64,000 nucleotides of DNA, taken from the NCBI RefSeq assembly GCF_963259705.1, contig NC_081840.1, positions 115,123,074-115,187,073 of the forward strand, written 5' to 3'. The first letter of the stretch is position 1, and each line of letters starts with the position of its first letter. Source of the DNA: Myotis daubentonii (taxonomy: Eukaryota; Chordata; Mammalia; Chiroptera; Vespertilionidae). Below the pieces are notes generated by a model, which worked only from the letters and a program-made list of their open reading frames with translations, had not been told where the DNA came from and ran no database searches. Of the stretch, positions 58,501 to 64,000 are shown piece after piece. The position numbers and the translations under genes were made by a program.

Positions 58501-61500
58501 ACTTAATTCTTAAAAAATACATTAAGTAGTTTATTTTTTTTAAAAAAAACACGTTGAGTCAGCAGTGAGATATTTTAAGTGGGTTCATCTTAAAGGCTCA
58601 CATTTTTACATTTGAAAAATAACTGTATGTGTGTGTGTATTCATGGTACATAAGAATTAGTCCTAAGTATAGTATAAGAGTGAACAAGAGCTTGGACTTG
58701 GGGTCTGACATAAATTTCAGCCTAATACCTTGGGCAGATTACTTAATTTCTGTTCAGCTTCTAGAGATGTCAGGAGGATTAATCAACCCATTGAAGGGCC
58801 TGGCATAAGTGCTCAATGGACCTACTATTACTATTACTTTTAAATAAGTTATTAAAATATTGTTTTTATTATTAACAACCCATGGCTAAAGGCTTTTAAA
58901 CCTGATTTCTAGATTAGAAAAATAATGATATTTATTCTCATATTTTTAGGTTATTCACCAGCACCTCCAACCTGCTTTATTCTGTGTGGCAATTTTTCAT
59001 CTGCACCATATGGAAAAAACCAAGTTCAAGCTTTGAAAGGTATTAAGGGTCTATTGAATAAATGTTTCTATATTTACATAAACTAACAAGAAATTATATT
59101 TTAATTTTATTCAAAGGATACAGGGTTCTAACTAATGAAACAATTTGATTCTTATGTGCATTATGTATAAATTAAATTTAATATCCCTTTAAAATTTTAG
59201 ATTCCCTAAAAACTTTGGCAGACATAATATGCGAATATCCCAGTATTCACCAAAGGTAATGATTTCTACTGCTATATATATATATATATATATATTTTAA
59301 ATATATTTTATTGATTTTAGACAGGAAGGGAGAGGAAGATAGAAACATCAATGATGAGAGAGAATCATTGATTGGCTGCCTCCTGCACACCCCCTACTGG
59401 GGATTGAGCCTGCAACCCAGGCATGTGCCCTTGGTCGAAATCGAACCTGGGACCCTTCAGTCCGCATGCCGACGCTCTATCTATTGAGCCAAGCCAGCTA
59501 GGGCAGCTATATTTTTTATTTAAACAATTTTATTTTTTTAAAAATGAATCTTGTTTGATATCAGTGATTATTAAGAAGTGAATAGAAGAAAAGGTTGAGG
59601 AAATTAATACAGCTAAGAGATAAATTATCCTCACATCATGATAATGTGTGTTACACTATACTAGAGACTTGTAGTTTAAAGTATTAAAAGTGTGAGTGAC
59701 AATTTCAACCATATTTTGAATTTCTTGGTGATATTACTCTAAGTTAGGGGTGAGGAACTTCTGTCCCAGAAGCCATATCATTTGGTCTGGCCCTGCCAAG
59801 GCAACCACAGGTGGGTCTTGAAATTCAATAAATCTAGGAGCTTTTTTCATAGCAACATAATTTTTCAGCTGATAATTTTGTATGGTTCTTGAATGATGTT
59901 ATAAATATCCAAATGGCCCTTGGTAGAAAAAAGGTCCCCCACCCCTGCCCTAAGTATAGAGCTTCATTCTTCAATAGGATAGTCACTGGCCACATGTGTC
60001 TCTTTAAATTAAATTATTTAAAGTTAAATAAAATCTAAAATTTAGTTGCACTAGCCACAGGTCACACACTCAGTTATTGGACAGTGCAAAAGGTCTACTG
60101 GTAGTGTTGGTCTAGAGACTCAGTAGTTCATTTATTAAAATCCATGTAATTTAAAAATCTTTTAAATTTATTACTTAATTAAAGGCAATAATTTGTTTTT
60201 AGAAAATTGGATTGGTTTGCAATTTTTTAAAATGAATTATGTTGAATTTTGCTACAGTAGTCGTTTTGTGTTTGTACCTGGTCCAGAGGATCCTGGATTT
60301 GGTTCCATCTTACCAAGGTAAGTTTTATTCAGATTTTGTGACAGTAAAGAAAATTTTATAAAGTTTAAAAATATACACTGTTTCACATAAATTGTTTTTA
60401 TAGGCCACCACTTGCTGAAAGCATTACTAATGAATTCAGGCAAAGAGTGCCATTTTCGGTTTTTACTACTAATCCTTGCAGGTAAATATTAAAATTTTGT
60501 GGGGTTTTTTTTCCTTTCATATAAAAATTCTTATAACGTGTATCTGAAGTGTGACTATTATGAGATAAATATAAAATTTCACTTTATGTTTCTTAAAACT
60601 TTGAAAATATTTTAACTATATTTAAATAATTCACTAATAATTTAGAAGTTTGATTAATGGAGTTTTTAAAAAAATTTTTTTTATTGATTTCAGAGAGGAA
60701 GGGAAAGGGAAAGAGAGAGAGAAACATCAATGATGAGAGAGAATCATTGATCAGCTGCCTCGAGCCTACATGTCCCTAACTGGGAATCAAATTGTGACCT
60801 CCTGGTTCATAGGTCGATACTCAACCACTGAGTCACTTCAGCCTGGCAACTAACGGAGGTTTTAAAATAGATATTCTCATTACATACACATCCTTTTAAA
60901 AAAGTGACAATGGAAGAATGAAAAGATTACAAGTTTACTATTTATGCCACTTACTGTGATCATGGGCTCTTCTGAGGGCATACCCTCAGTCCTTGGTTCT
61001 CCTCTTTTCTGCCCACATTCACTCCTGCTGTGACCTTATCCATCCCTATGGCTTTAAATACCTATGTTTTGACAACTCCCACATTTATATATCCAGCTCT
61101 AACCTCCCAGACTCCAGCCTCACATAAGTGGTTGCCTACTCATCATTTTCCCTTGGATGTCTAATAACTGCGGACTGAACCTCTGATCTTCTTCCTCCCT
61201 TATCAGGCCCCAGCCTGTTCTGTAGCCTTCCTCATCAGAGGTCATGGGACCTTTATCCTTTCAGTTGCTCAGGCCCAAAACTTTGGGTTTCTCTCACATG
61301 CAGTTTTACAGGTGGTCCTTCAACCTTTTTAAGGAAGGCTTCAAAATATACGCAGTATTGGCTGCCTCTCTACAGCTTCATGCTTGTGACCCTCTGTCAT
61401 CTGCTAGCCTGGGTTACTGTAATAGCCTTCTGGTTGGTCTCTAGCTTCTACCCCTACCCTTCTGTAGTCTATTCTTAACACTATGTCAGAGGATCCTTAA

Positions 61501-63299
61501 AAATGTAAGGCCCCTTACTGATCCTAAAAGATGGGACCCCTCATGTCATACAGTAACAGCCAATATCCTTGCAATGGTAGTCAGGCCCTGTATGATATGC
61601 CTCTGATTTCCTCTCCTACTTTTCTCCTCATCTATTCTGGTCATTACAGCTTTTTTTTTTTTTTTTCTGTTCATCAGATGTACCAAGCATGCTACATCTT
61701 AGAGCATCTGCTATTTTTATTTTATAATACCTGTTCCCTCTACCTGCAATGTTCTTCCTCTATCTGCCTCTCTCACTTCAAGTCTGTGCTCAAATCAAAC
61801 TGCATTATGAGCCTACCTGTTCTGATCCTCCTCCTTCATACTCCAGCCTTCTAGACCTTTCTCCCACTTGACCTTTTTCTTTTTCCCATGCACATAATCA
61901 TCTTCCAACATACTGTGTAATTATGTTTATTGTTTTTTTCTCTGATCACCCTCTTCTCATTAGAATGTAAACTCCATGAGGACTGGGATCCTTTTGTTTT
62001 GTTCACTCATTCCTAGAATAGTTCAGTACACATATTAAGAGCTCAATAAATTACTGTCTAATGAATGGGCGAATAGATAAATTCTGATTGAATTTTTGCT
62101 GTGGTAAACAATGGAAAGTGGGAATGATTTTGTATTATAAAACCATTTGCCTTTTAAATTACCTCATTTTTTCTGATGAAGTCAAATTCAACTACTATTT
62201 TTATTTCAGAATTCAGTATTGTACACAAGAAATTATTGTCTTTCGTGAAGACTTAGTGAATAAAATGTGCAGAAACTGTGTCCGTTTTCCTAGTAGCAAT
62301 TTGGATATTCCTAATCATGTAAGTTCACAGTCTTCTTTATAAAACTATTACATGTTGCGTCACATAAAATTTTGTTAAGCCACTTGATAATTTACCCTTT
62401 AATGTTTATATAAATTATGGTTATAATCTGAACATACTTTTGTAAGTTAATATTTGTTAGTAATCAGTGTTTCTCAACTTTCTCACTGAAATATCCCCTA
62501 ATGGGTGGAGGAAAACCCAGAAGCAGCAGTAAGTTTCATTGAAGCTTCCTTGTTTTGTCCTAAAACTCATAAATCTTACATTGTACTTCAAAATATATGT
62601 ATATGTTTTAATAAAATGTTCATGTTTACTAAATATTTCCTGTGATATGACAGGATGTATAGTGCTTATCTTGTAGCTTCAAGGTTCCATGATACATGTA
62701 CCCCCTTTTCAGAAGTTATGAAAAGAGATCATACAGAGCATTTTCTATATTTATTTTATAATAGCTAAAGCTTATATAGGCTAAATATCTATTTTTGGCA
62801 TTGCTCAAGCTATGAATTATTTTTAGTTGAACAGAATTACTAAATGAGTTTATTATACAGTATACTAGTAGGTACAGTTGCTCCAATTTGACCATTGGGG
62901 GATTGGATTTTACAGTGAATTATATTAAATGAAAACTCAAAAATTTTTCCTAAACTACAGGATAGTCAATCTCATTTCATTTCTGTGTTTCCCACAGCTC
63001 CATAATTCAGAGTTCTAATTGTTTCTCAAATTTTCTAATTCTTTTGGGTAATTAATTTGAAGTTGTTAGTTGTTTTAACTTTTACAAATGAACTAAAGTT
63101 TGTTTTGTATCATTCTTTCTAGTTTGTGAAGACTATCTTATCCCAAGGACACCTGACTCCTCTACCCCTCTATGTCTGCCCAGTATACTGGGCATATGAC
63201 TATGCTTTGAGAGTGTACCCTTTGCCTGATCTACTTGTCATCGCAGACAAATATGATCCTTTCACTTTGACCAATACTGAATGCCTCTGCATAAACCCA
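32964..63299 (+). CDS. POLE2: POLE2, DNA polymerase epsilon subunit 2 (17 coding exons; last exon off window)
   Basis: The spliced product encodes residues 1-499 of about 527. POLE2 is the B subunit (p59) of the leading-strand replicative polymerase epsilon and works in the nucleus bound to the POLE catalytic subunit. In order: a helical N-terminal domain (residues 1-75), a linker, an OB fold (about 165-235, with [10 protein letters not shown] and [14 protein letters not shown]), then the inactive calcineurin-like phosphoesterase fold (about 285-499, with [45 protein letters not shown] and [11 protein letters not shown]). Exons: 32964-33031, 40893-40993, 44669-44744, 46479-46556, 46651-46744, 50652-50726, 52522-52605, 53910-53966, 54425-54473, 55090-55162, 58262-58434, 58950-59039, 59201-59255, 60258-60317, 60404-60481, 62210-62318, 63123-63299. 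All phases join without stops or frameshifts. All introns are GT-AG except intron 8, which is U12-type AT-AC. The missing C-terminus should begin with Gly-Ser-Phe beyond base 64000. Confidence 0.97.
33166..33417 (+). mobile_element. GC-rich VES SINE in POLE2 intron 1
   Basis: Head CCCAGCCACCGTCTCAGTGG, B-box GGTTCGATTCC, and tail CCCTGGGTGAGGATTAACAA. The target duplication AAAGTTCTAAGAA / AAAGTCCTAAGAA lies at 33153-33165 and 33418-33430. Its CpG content is unusually well kept, possibly because it lies in the CpG island. Confidence 0.85.
33868..34095 (+). repeat. (CCTTT)n pentamer satellite with TTCC and TTTC runs
   Basis: From about 33957 to 34095 the sequence is an almost perfect TTTCC pentamer, about 28 units. 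It is preceded by TTTTTC and TTCC runs. It lies in POLE2 intron 1, and the complementary strand is pure purine (GGAAA)n. A separate (TG)n run is at 34306-34333. Confidence 0.95.
34961..36858 (+). mobile_element. HAL1 (ORF1-only) copy 3, in POLE2 intron 1
   Basis: A complete unit of about 1.9 kb: 5' terminus AGAGAAACCAAGATGGCGG, a 650-bp GC-rich 5' region, open ORF1, about 340 bp of 3' UTR with G-runs, AATAAA at 36833 and poly(A). The target duplication CCAGCAAGA is at 34952-34960 and 36859-36867. There is no ORF2. It lies in sense orientation within POLE2 intron 1. Confidence 0.9.
35614..36504 (+). CDS. HAL1 ORF1 protein, copy 3 (296 codons, open)
   Basis: A full open frame from [20 protein letters not shown] to [10 protein letters not shown]. 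It is an L1 ORF1p-type nucleic-acid chaperone. The coiled coil covers about residues 15-140, the RRM begins near 147 ([20 protein letters not shown]), and the C-terminal domain has [20 protein letters not shown]. Compared with copy 2 it has 14 extra coiled-coil residues from a 42-bp tandem duplication at 35707-35790. Outside that region the two proteins are nearly identical, so the family is recent. ORF1p alone cannot retrotranspose; mobility must have used ORF2p supplied by an L1 in trans. Confidence 0.88.
   Translation: MRRQRNRTKLSMEDIEFRTTLLRSLKNCLEAADKLSKALEKTGETADKCCEILKKSNETLDAILGNQLEIKHTRTEITNIIQTPDSRPEERKNQVNDLKCEEAKNTQWEKQNEKRIQKCENSVRSLWDSFKRTNIRIIGVPEDERDQDIENLFEEIMTENFPHLVKEMDLQVQEASRTPNKRNPKRTTPRHIIIKMPRAKDKERILKAARERNPVTYKGIPIRLSADFSTETLQARREWQEIFKVMNTKNLQPRLLYPAKLSFRIEGQIKSFTDKEKLKEFITTKPGLYEMLKGIL
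37943..38142 (-). mobile_element. VES SINE
   Basis: The reversed SINE runs from TTTTATTGATTTCAG to CTCAACCACTGAGCCATACT. The interval 37101-37942 shows only faint old repeat remnants. Confidence 0.85.
38245..38948 (-). mobile_element. Helitron A of a tandem pair, 704 bp
   Basis: The 3' terminus (reversed CTAGAGGCCCAGTGCAC) is at 38245, with A at 38244 and the palindrome GTGCACAAAATTCGTGCA. The 5' terminus (reversed TCTATACTAATAAAA) ends at 38948. The interior has 4-5 degenerate repeats based on GGCTTTTCTCTGTCTC at about 38650-38870. Confidence 0.88.
38949..40094 (-). mobile_element. Helitron B of a tandem pair, with a VES inside
   Basis: The 3' end is joined directly to Helitron A (GTAGGGGCCTGGTGCATG..., a variant of CTAG). 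The palindrome GCATGAAATTCGTGCAC follows. The 5' end is reversed TCCTATCTAATAAT at 40094, with T at 40095. The interior includes TATGCAAATTAACCGCCATC and an inverted partner. The VES occupies about 39305-39556. Confidence 0.78.
39305..39556 (-). mobile_element. VES SINE inside Helitron B
   Basis: Reversed tail TCCTCACCTGAGGATATG, then the body, to CCACTGAGCCAAACTGCCTAG. It belongs to the older VES subtype with the GTGAGGAT tail. Confidence 0.8.
40321..40541 (+). mobile_element. VES SINE with perfect target duplication
   Basis: CCCTAACTGGTTTGGCTCTG to AATAAAATATATTTTTT, with AAAAGGAGGATGTG at 40307-40320 and 40542-40555. It is a young copy, 352 bp before POLE2 exon 2. Confidence 0.9.
40560..40702 (+). 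mobile_element. Short polyadenylated LTR-like insert
   Basis: A repeated CTTTCCCC...GGGAGTCTGT motif, then TTCAATAAATTTCCACCTTT and an A16 run. This resembles the R/U5 end of an LTR transcript that was polyadenylated and reinserted. Possible imperfect target repeats are AAGAACAGTTAGG and AAGAACGGTTATG. Confidence 0.4.
40893..40993 (+). CDS. POLE2: POLE2 exon 2
   Basis: It encodes [20 protein letters not shown] and [13 protein letters not shown], which is part of the N-terminal helical domain. The acceptor CTTATCAG precedes it and the donor is GTAAGT. Confidence 0.97.
42061..42896 (+). mobile_element. Helitron, 836 bp, with promoter-like cargo
   Basis: The 5' end is TCCTATATAATAAAAGAG and the 3' end GTGCACCGGGCCCCTAG with palindrome GTGCACAAATCTTCGTGCAC. 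Flanks are A42060 and T42897. The interior has three degenerate units of about 70 bp (GGAGAGCAGAGCGGGAGAGC at 42186, and similar at 42256 and 42325). It also has two copies of a segment resembling the ZNF143 motif. There is no Rep/helicase. Confidence 0.9.
42431..42522 (-). promoter_or_regulatory. Two ZNF143/SBS-like motifs inside a Helitron
   Basis: On the minus strand, GACTACTATTCCCAGAATTC (about 42451-42432) and AACTATGATTCCCAGCATTC (about 42522-42503) resemble the ZNF143/STAF promoter motif ACTACAATTCCCAGMATGC. They lie in a duplicated segment of about 38 bp. Confidence 0.55.
43087..43311 (-). mobile_element. Helitron, 225 bp
   Basis: Reversed 3' end CTAGAGGCCCGATACACGG, reversed 5' end TTTTATTATTATAGA. 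Flanks are A43086 and T43312. The host L1 rejoins as TTGATGA / TAGCATTTC. Confidence 0.88.
43662..43900 (-). mobile_element. Young VES SINE
   Basis: Full-length and little diverged, from a T-run to ACTGAGCCAAACCGGTTTCG. The target duplication TATTTGTTTATTT lies at about 43649-43661 and 43901-43913. A (TG)n run lies nearby at 43471-43502. Confidence 0.9.
44137..44375 (+). mobile_element. MIR SINE
   Basis: AGTGGTTAAGGACACCCATT, then CAACCTCTCAAAGTTGCAC, and CACCTGTAAGATATGGGCA. It lies in POLE2 intron 2. Confidence 0.7.
44669..44744 (+). CDS. POLE2: POLE2 exon 3
   Basis: It encodes [20 protein letters not shown] then SVDETI (the last codon is split). The acceptor is TTTTTTCAG and the donor GTATGT. 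Confidence 0.96.
44745..46478 (+). other. POLE2 intron 3, no feature recognised
   Basis: AT-rich intronic DNA. I see no SINE, Helitron or coding exon here, which is unusual for this window. Confidence 0.5.
46479..46556 (+). CDS. POLE2: POLE2 exon 4
   Basis: It encodes [20 protein letters not shown] then RKKFLP (the last codon is split). The acceptor is TTTTTCAG and the donor GTAAGT. Confidence 0.96.
46651..46744 (+). CDS. POLE2: POLE2 exon 5
   Basis: It encodes [20 protein letters not shown] then [11 protein letters not shown]. The intron before it is only 94 nt, with a long T-run before the acceptor ATATAG. Confidence 0.96.
46915..47380 (-). mobile_element. MIR SINE split by a VES
   Basis: The reversed MIR 3' part reads ATAGTAGCTAACATTTATTA. 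After the VES it continues ATGCTAGGCACTGTTTATCA, CCATTTTACAAATGAGGAAA. Confidence 0.7.
46948..47163 (-). mobile_element. VES SINE in POLE2 intron 5
   Basis: The reversed body runs from TTTTAATTGATTTCAG to CTTAACCAAACCAGCTAGGG. The imperfect target duplication TTATTACATGT / TTATTATATGT fits the MIR interruption. Confidence 0.85.
47560..48430. other. POLE2 intron 5, unassigned ancient repeat
   Basis: Purine-rich, old repeat-like sequence (AACAGAGGCACAGCAAAAGG). I cannot name its family, and there is no coding potential. Confidence 0.35.
48440..49060 (+). mobile_element. L2 LINE fragment, split by a Helitron
   Basis: CTCTGATCATGTCATGACTT precedes the Helitron. After it come GTTCACTCCCTAGACAACTC and CCTGAGGTCCTTCTTGATC. 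Another L2-like scrap lies at 49555-49690. Confidence 0.6.
48553..48747 (-). mobile_element. Helitron, 195 bp
   Basis: Reversed 3' end CTAGAGGCCTGGTGCAGG; reversed 5' end TCTTTATTAGATAGGA. Flanks are A48552 and T48748. It is the shortest Helitron in the window. Confidence 0.87.
49691..50651. other. POLE2 intron 5 end, unassigned repeat and T-run
   Basis: An old interspersed repeat of unknown family lies at about 49680-50100 (ACTAAAACAGAAAGAGGAAT). A T23 run lies at 50278-50300. No gene. Confidence 0.4.
50652..50726 (+). CDS. POLE2: POLE2 exon 6
   Basis: Twenty-five whole codons, [20 protein letters not shown] then GSKFQ. The acceptor is TTTATAG and the donor GTTAGA. Confidence 0.96.
50727..52521. 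other. POLE2 intron 6, old repeats
   Basis: The sequence at 50830-51640 is unassigned. An AT-rich patch lies at 51640-51740. A reversed old L1 scrap lies at about 52050-52210. A degraded tRNA-type SINE (reversed, CTAACCAACTAAGCTACACA) lies at 52340-52460. Confidence 0.5.
52522..52605 (+). CDS. POLE2: POLE2 exon 7
   Basis: Twenty-eight whole codons, [20 protein letters not shown] then GMITQLKE, forming the start of the OB fold. The donor is GTAAGT. Confidence 0.96.
52697..52913 (-). mobile_element. VES SINE in POLE2 intron 7
   Basis: Reversed SINE ending CCACTGAGCCACACCTGCTGG, with target duplication AGGAGCATAGTCTT / AGGAGCACAGTCTT at about 52687 and 52912. Confidence 0.87.
53313..53776 (-). 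mobile_element. VES SINE (minus) split near its tail by a second VES (plus)
   Basis: The outer element has target duplication AGGAATTGTTGATTTTTT at 53297 and 53776. Its body lies at about 53566-53776, from TTTATTGATTTCAGAGAGG to CTGAGCCAAACCAGCTAAGG. Confidence 0.85.
53330..53565 (+). mobile_element. VES SINE inserted tail-to-tail in another VES
   Basis: Full-length and young, from GCCGAAACCGGTTTGGCTCA to AATCAATAAAATATATTT plus an AT run. It lies in the A-tail of the outer SINE in the opposite direction. Confidence 0.88.
53910..53966 (+). CDS. POLE2: POLE2 exon 8 (followed by a U12 donor)
   Basis: Nineteen whole codons, [19 protein letters not shown]. There is no GT after the last codon. 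The exon is followed directly by ATATCCTTC, the AT-AC class minor-spliceosome donor. Confidence 0.95.
53967..54424 (+). other. POLE2: U12-type AT-AC intron of POLE2 (intron 8)
   Basis: This 458-nt intron starts ATATCCTTC and ends GTGTAC. A branch-site match TTCCTCAAC at 54407-54415 (8 of 9 to the U12 consensus TTCCTTAAC) lies about 10 nt before the terminal AC, the short spacing typical of minor-spliceosome introns. Reading frame across the junction (SKA then QFHSG) is only restored with these AT and AC borders. Confidence 0.93.
54425..54473 (+). CDS. POLE2: POLE2 exon 9
   Basis: It encodes [16 protein letters not shown] plus one base of a Gly codon. It follows a terminal AC of the U12 intron and ends at a normal GTAAGT donor. 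Confidence 0.96.
54590..54765 (+). mobile_element. Old L1 3' end
   Basis: GATGGTTATACAACTTGTGA, then TGTATGATATGTGAATTATA and CAATAAAGCTGAAAAAAAC, have the order of an ancient L1 3' end. Confidence 0.55.
55090..55162 (+). CDS. POLE2: POLE2 exon 10
   Basis: It encodes [20 protein letters not shown] then SSTT and two bases of an Arg codon. The acceptor is TTTTTTCAG and the donor GTATAA. Confidence 0.96.
55490..55902 (+). mobile_element. Helitron, 413 bp
   Basis: The 5' end is TCCTATGTAATAAAATCC and the 3' end GCGCCGGGCCTCTAA (CTRR with A). Flanks are A55489 and T55903. POLE2 intron 10 from 55903 to 57901 otherwise shows no recognised feature. Confidence 0.88.
57902..58215 (-). mobile_element. 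Helitron, 314 bp, next to POLE2 exon 11
   Basis: Reversed 3' end CCAGAGGCCTGGTGCAC (one change from CTAG). Reversed 5' end TTTTATTATATAGGA. Flanks are A57901 and T58216. It shares its interior with the Helitron at 14711, and its edge lies 46 bp before exon 11. Confidence 0.88.
58262..58434 (+). CDS. POLE2: POLE2 exon 11
   Basis: It encodes [20 protein letters not shown] through [20 protein letters not shown] to TMFS, opening the phosphoesterase-like domain. The acceptor TTACCTAG has a weak pyrimidine tract. A Helitron ends only 46 bp upstream, at 58215. Confidence 0.96.
58670..58850 (+). mobile_element. MIR SINE
   Basis: GAGCTTGGACTTGGGGTCTG, then TTGGGCAGATTACTTAATTT and CTGGCATAAGTGCTCAATG. 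It lies in POLE2 intron 11. Confidence 0.65.
58950..59039 (+). CDS. POLE2: POLE2 exon 12
   Basis: It encodes [20 protein letters not shown] then [10 protein letters not shown]. The acceptor is ATTTTTAG and the donor GTATTA. Confidence 0.96.
59201..59255 (+). CDS. POLE2: POLE2 exon 13
   Basis: It encodes [18 protein letters not shown] and two bases of a Ser codon. The donor is GTAATG. A VES SINE begins within about 40 bp after the exon. Confidence 0.95.
59293..59506 (-). mobile_element. VES SINE just after POLE2 exon 13
   Basis: Reversed SINE ending CTATTGAGCCAAGCCAGCTAG, preceded by a (TA)n run at 59272-59296. It lies only about 40 bp from the exon 13 donor. Confidence 0.87.
59745..59947 (+). 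mobile_element. hAT MITE, 203 bp
   Basis: TAGGGGTGAGGAACTT and the reversed AAAGGTCCCCCACCCCTG form terminal inverted repeats. The 8-bp target duplication CTCTAAGT / CCCTAAGT lies at 59737-59744 and 59948-59955. Confidence 0.75.
59960..60112 (+). mobile_element. MER5-like hAT relic
   Basis: TAGTCACTGGCCACATGTGT, AATTATTTAAAGTTAAATAA and TATTGGACAGTGCAAAAG resemble the ancient MER5 family. Assigned by eye. Confidence 0.5.
60258..60317 (+). CDS. POLE2: POLE2 exon 14
   Basis: It encodes [20 protein letters not shown] and two bases of an Arg codon. The acceptor is GCTACAG and the donor GTAAGT. Confidence 0.96.
60404..60481 (+). CDS. POLE2: POLE2 exon 15
   Basis: It encodes [20 protein letters not shown] then FTTNPC and a split Arg codon. 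It follows an 86-nt intron; the donor is GTAAAT. Confidence 0.96.
60672..60850 (-). mobile_element. VES SINE, internally deleted
   Basis: Reversed SINE from TTTTTATTGATTTCAG to CCACTGAGTCACTTCAGCC. The middle is shorter than in full copies. It lies in POLE2 intron 15. Confidence 0.82.
60950..62075 (+). mobile_element. L2 LINE 3' part
   Basis: Long ancient L2-like stretch with TCTACCTGCAATGTTCTTCC, then AATGTAAACTCCATGAGGAC and GAGCTCAATAAATTACTGTC at its end. It lies in POLE2 intron 15; no open frame of note. Confidence 0.65.
62210..62318 (+). CDS. POLE2: POLE2 exon 16
   Basis: It encodes [20 protein letters not shown] then [16 protein letters not shown]. It ends on a codon boundary at donor GTAAGT. 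Confidence 0.96.
62319..63122 (+). other. POLE2 intron 16, no feature recognised
   Basis: AT-rich intron without a recognisable repeat or coding exon. A weak hAT-like scrap may lie at 62470-62530. Confidence 0.45.
63123..63299 (+). CDS. POLE2: POLE2 exon 17 (last in window)
   Basis: Fifty-nine whole codons, [20 protein letters not shown] through [20 protein letters not shown] to CLCINP. The donor is GTAAGA at 63300. About 28 C-terminal residues remain to be encoded downstream of the window. Confidence 0.96.
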
Positions 63300-63946
63300 G
63301 TAAGAATGTAGTTACCATTATATAGTCATAGTTTGTCAAGATTAGAGTATTTCTTTTTTTCTTCTTTTTTTTTCTCAGAGTGTTATTTCTTTAAAATGTG
63401 TATTTAAAAATATTACTGTTAGAGTAAAAATATACTATTAATGAAACACTGAATTAGTTTGGTATATACTGAAAGTTCTTAAACCTTCAGTATGGCATGT
63501 GACTATAAAGTAATGTGATTTTTTCTAAAAAATATACATACACCCAAGCTTATAAATCCAAATGAATATTTTCCCTTCAAAGTAACTTACCTTGGGATTC
63601 CTTTCAGGGAATTGCTTTCAAAGCCTGTATCCATTCTCTTTAAACATATAAATGGTACTTATCCTTTGAGGAGGATTTTGATTTTTAGAAGTTGCCCAAG
63701 TCCCCAAAATCTAAACCTGATAAATGTGGAAATTCTTATTGAGACACATTTTATTACTTCGTTTTTTATGCAGAACCTTGAAATTGCTTCAGAATCTTGA
63801 AGTTGCTTCAGAATTTCTGCAGAAGTATGACTTTAAATTTAGGGAATACAGACTGCATAAACATTGTGGTTGATGTCAAAATGTCTCCACTAGAGGCTTT
63901 ATGCTCTGTATGCTTTCTTAATTCTGGTGAATTTTATATCTTAATA
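63300..63946 (+). other. Start of POLE2 intron 17, no feature recognised
   Basis: No sequence here encodes the expected POLE2 C-terminus. The intron continues beyond the window. Confidence 0.6.
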
Positions 63947-64000
63947 CAGTGGTTCTCAACCTTCCTAATGCTGCGACCCTTTAATACAGTTCCTCATGTT
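63947..64000 (+). mobile_element. SPIN-type hAT MITE copy 3 (cut by window end)
   Basis: CAGTGGTTCTCAACCTTCCT is the same terminus as at 5478. It is preceded by TCTTAATA, the probable target duplication, and the element is truncated by the end of the window. Confidence 0.85.

Noticed and set aside
63600..63700. Candidate last POLE2 exon after CTTTCAG at 63602-63608
   Set aside because: The following sequence does not encode the expected Gly-Ser-Phe-Pro start of the POLE2 C-terminus.

Overview
The window is vertebrate nuclear DNA from a vespertilionid (evening) bat, inferred from its repeats. It is dense in tRNA-derived VES SINEs, in HeliBat-type Helitrons (5' TC, 3' CTRR, inserted between A and T) and in SPIN-type hAT elements, a combination I know only from this bat family. 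Two host genes are recognisable, both cut by the window edges. KLHDC1 runs on the minus strand: its exons 1-4 lie at 17962 down to 6208 and the rest is off the left side. POLE2 (DNA polymerase epsilon subunit 2) runs on the plus strand: 17 coding exons from 32964 to 63299 encode residues 1-499, and the last ~28 residues lie off the right side. The genes are divergent, about 15 kb apart, and each starts in its own CpG island.

Layout. 1-4085: an ORF1-only (half-L1, HAL1) element split by a processed MAP1LC3B pseudogene. 4086-17866: L1 debris, two hAT (SPIN) copies plus L2, VES SINEs and one Helitron around KLHDC1 exons 4, 3 and 2. 17560-18290: KLHDC1 CpG island and exon 1. 19775-27440: an old, nearly full-length L1 on the minus strand, split by a second HAL1 with open ORF1 and by a VES. 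28392-29041: an intact LSM3 retrocopy. 29441-32425: Helitron, SINE, Tigger-like transposon, LTR and an unexplained GC-rich block. 32480-33330: POLE2 promoter and exon 1. 33032-40892: POLE2 intron 1, holding a third HAL1 with a 296-codon open ORF1, a pentamer satellite and two Helitrons in tandem inside a SINE. 40893-63299: POLE2 exons 2-17 with introns full of VES, Helitron, MIR, L1 and L2.

The host genes are ordinary single-copy mammalian genes. One POLE2 intron (53967-54424) is a minor-spliceosome AT-AC intron with a good U12 branch site. The unusual content is in the mobile DNA: HAL1 copies with open ORF1, an open LSM3 retrocopy with a perfect 15-bp target duplication, tandem Helitrons, a Helitron carrying two ZNF143-like promoter motifs, and a Helitron ending 46 bp before a POLE2 exon. 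I see no prokaryotic-style operon, CRISPR array or new gene system. Boundaries of ancient repeats are approximate because they were judged by eye.
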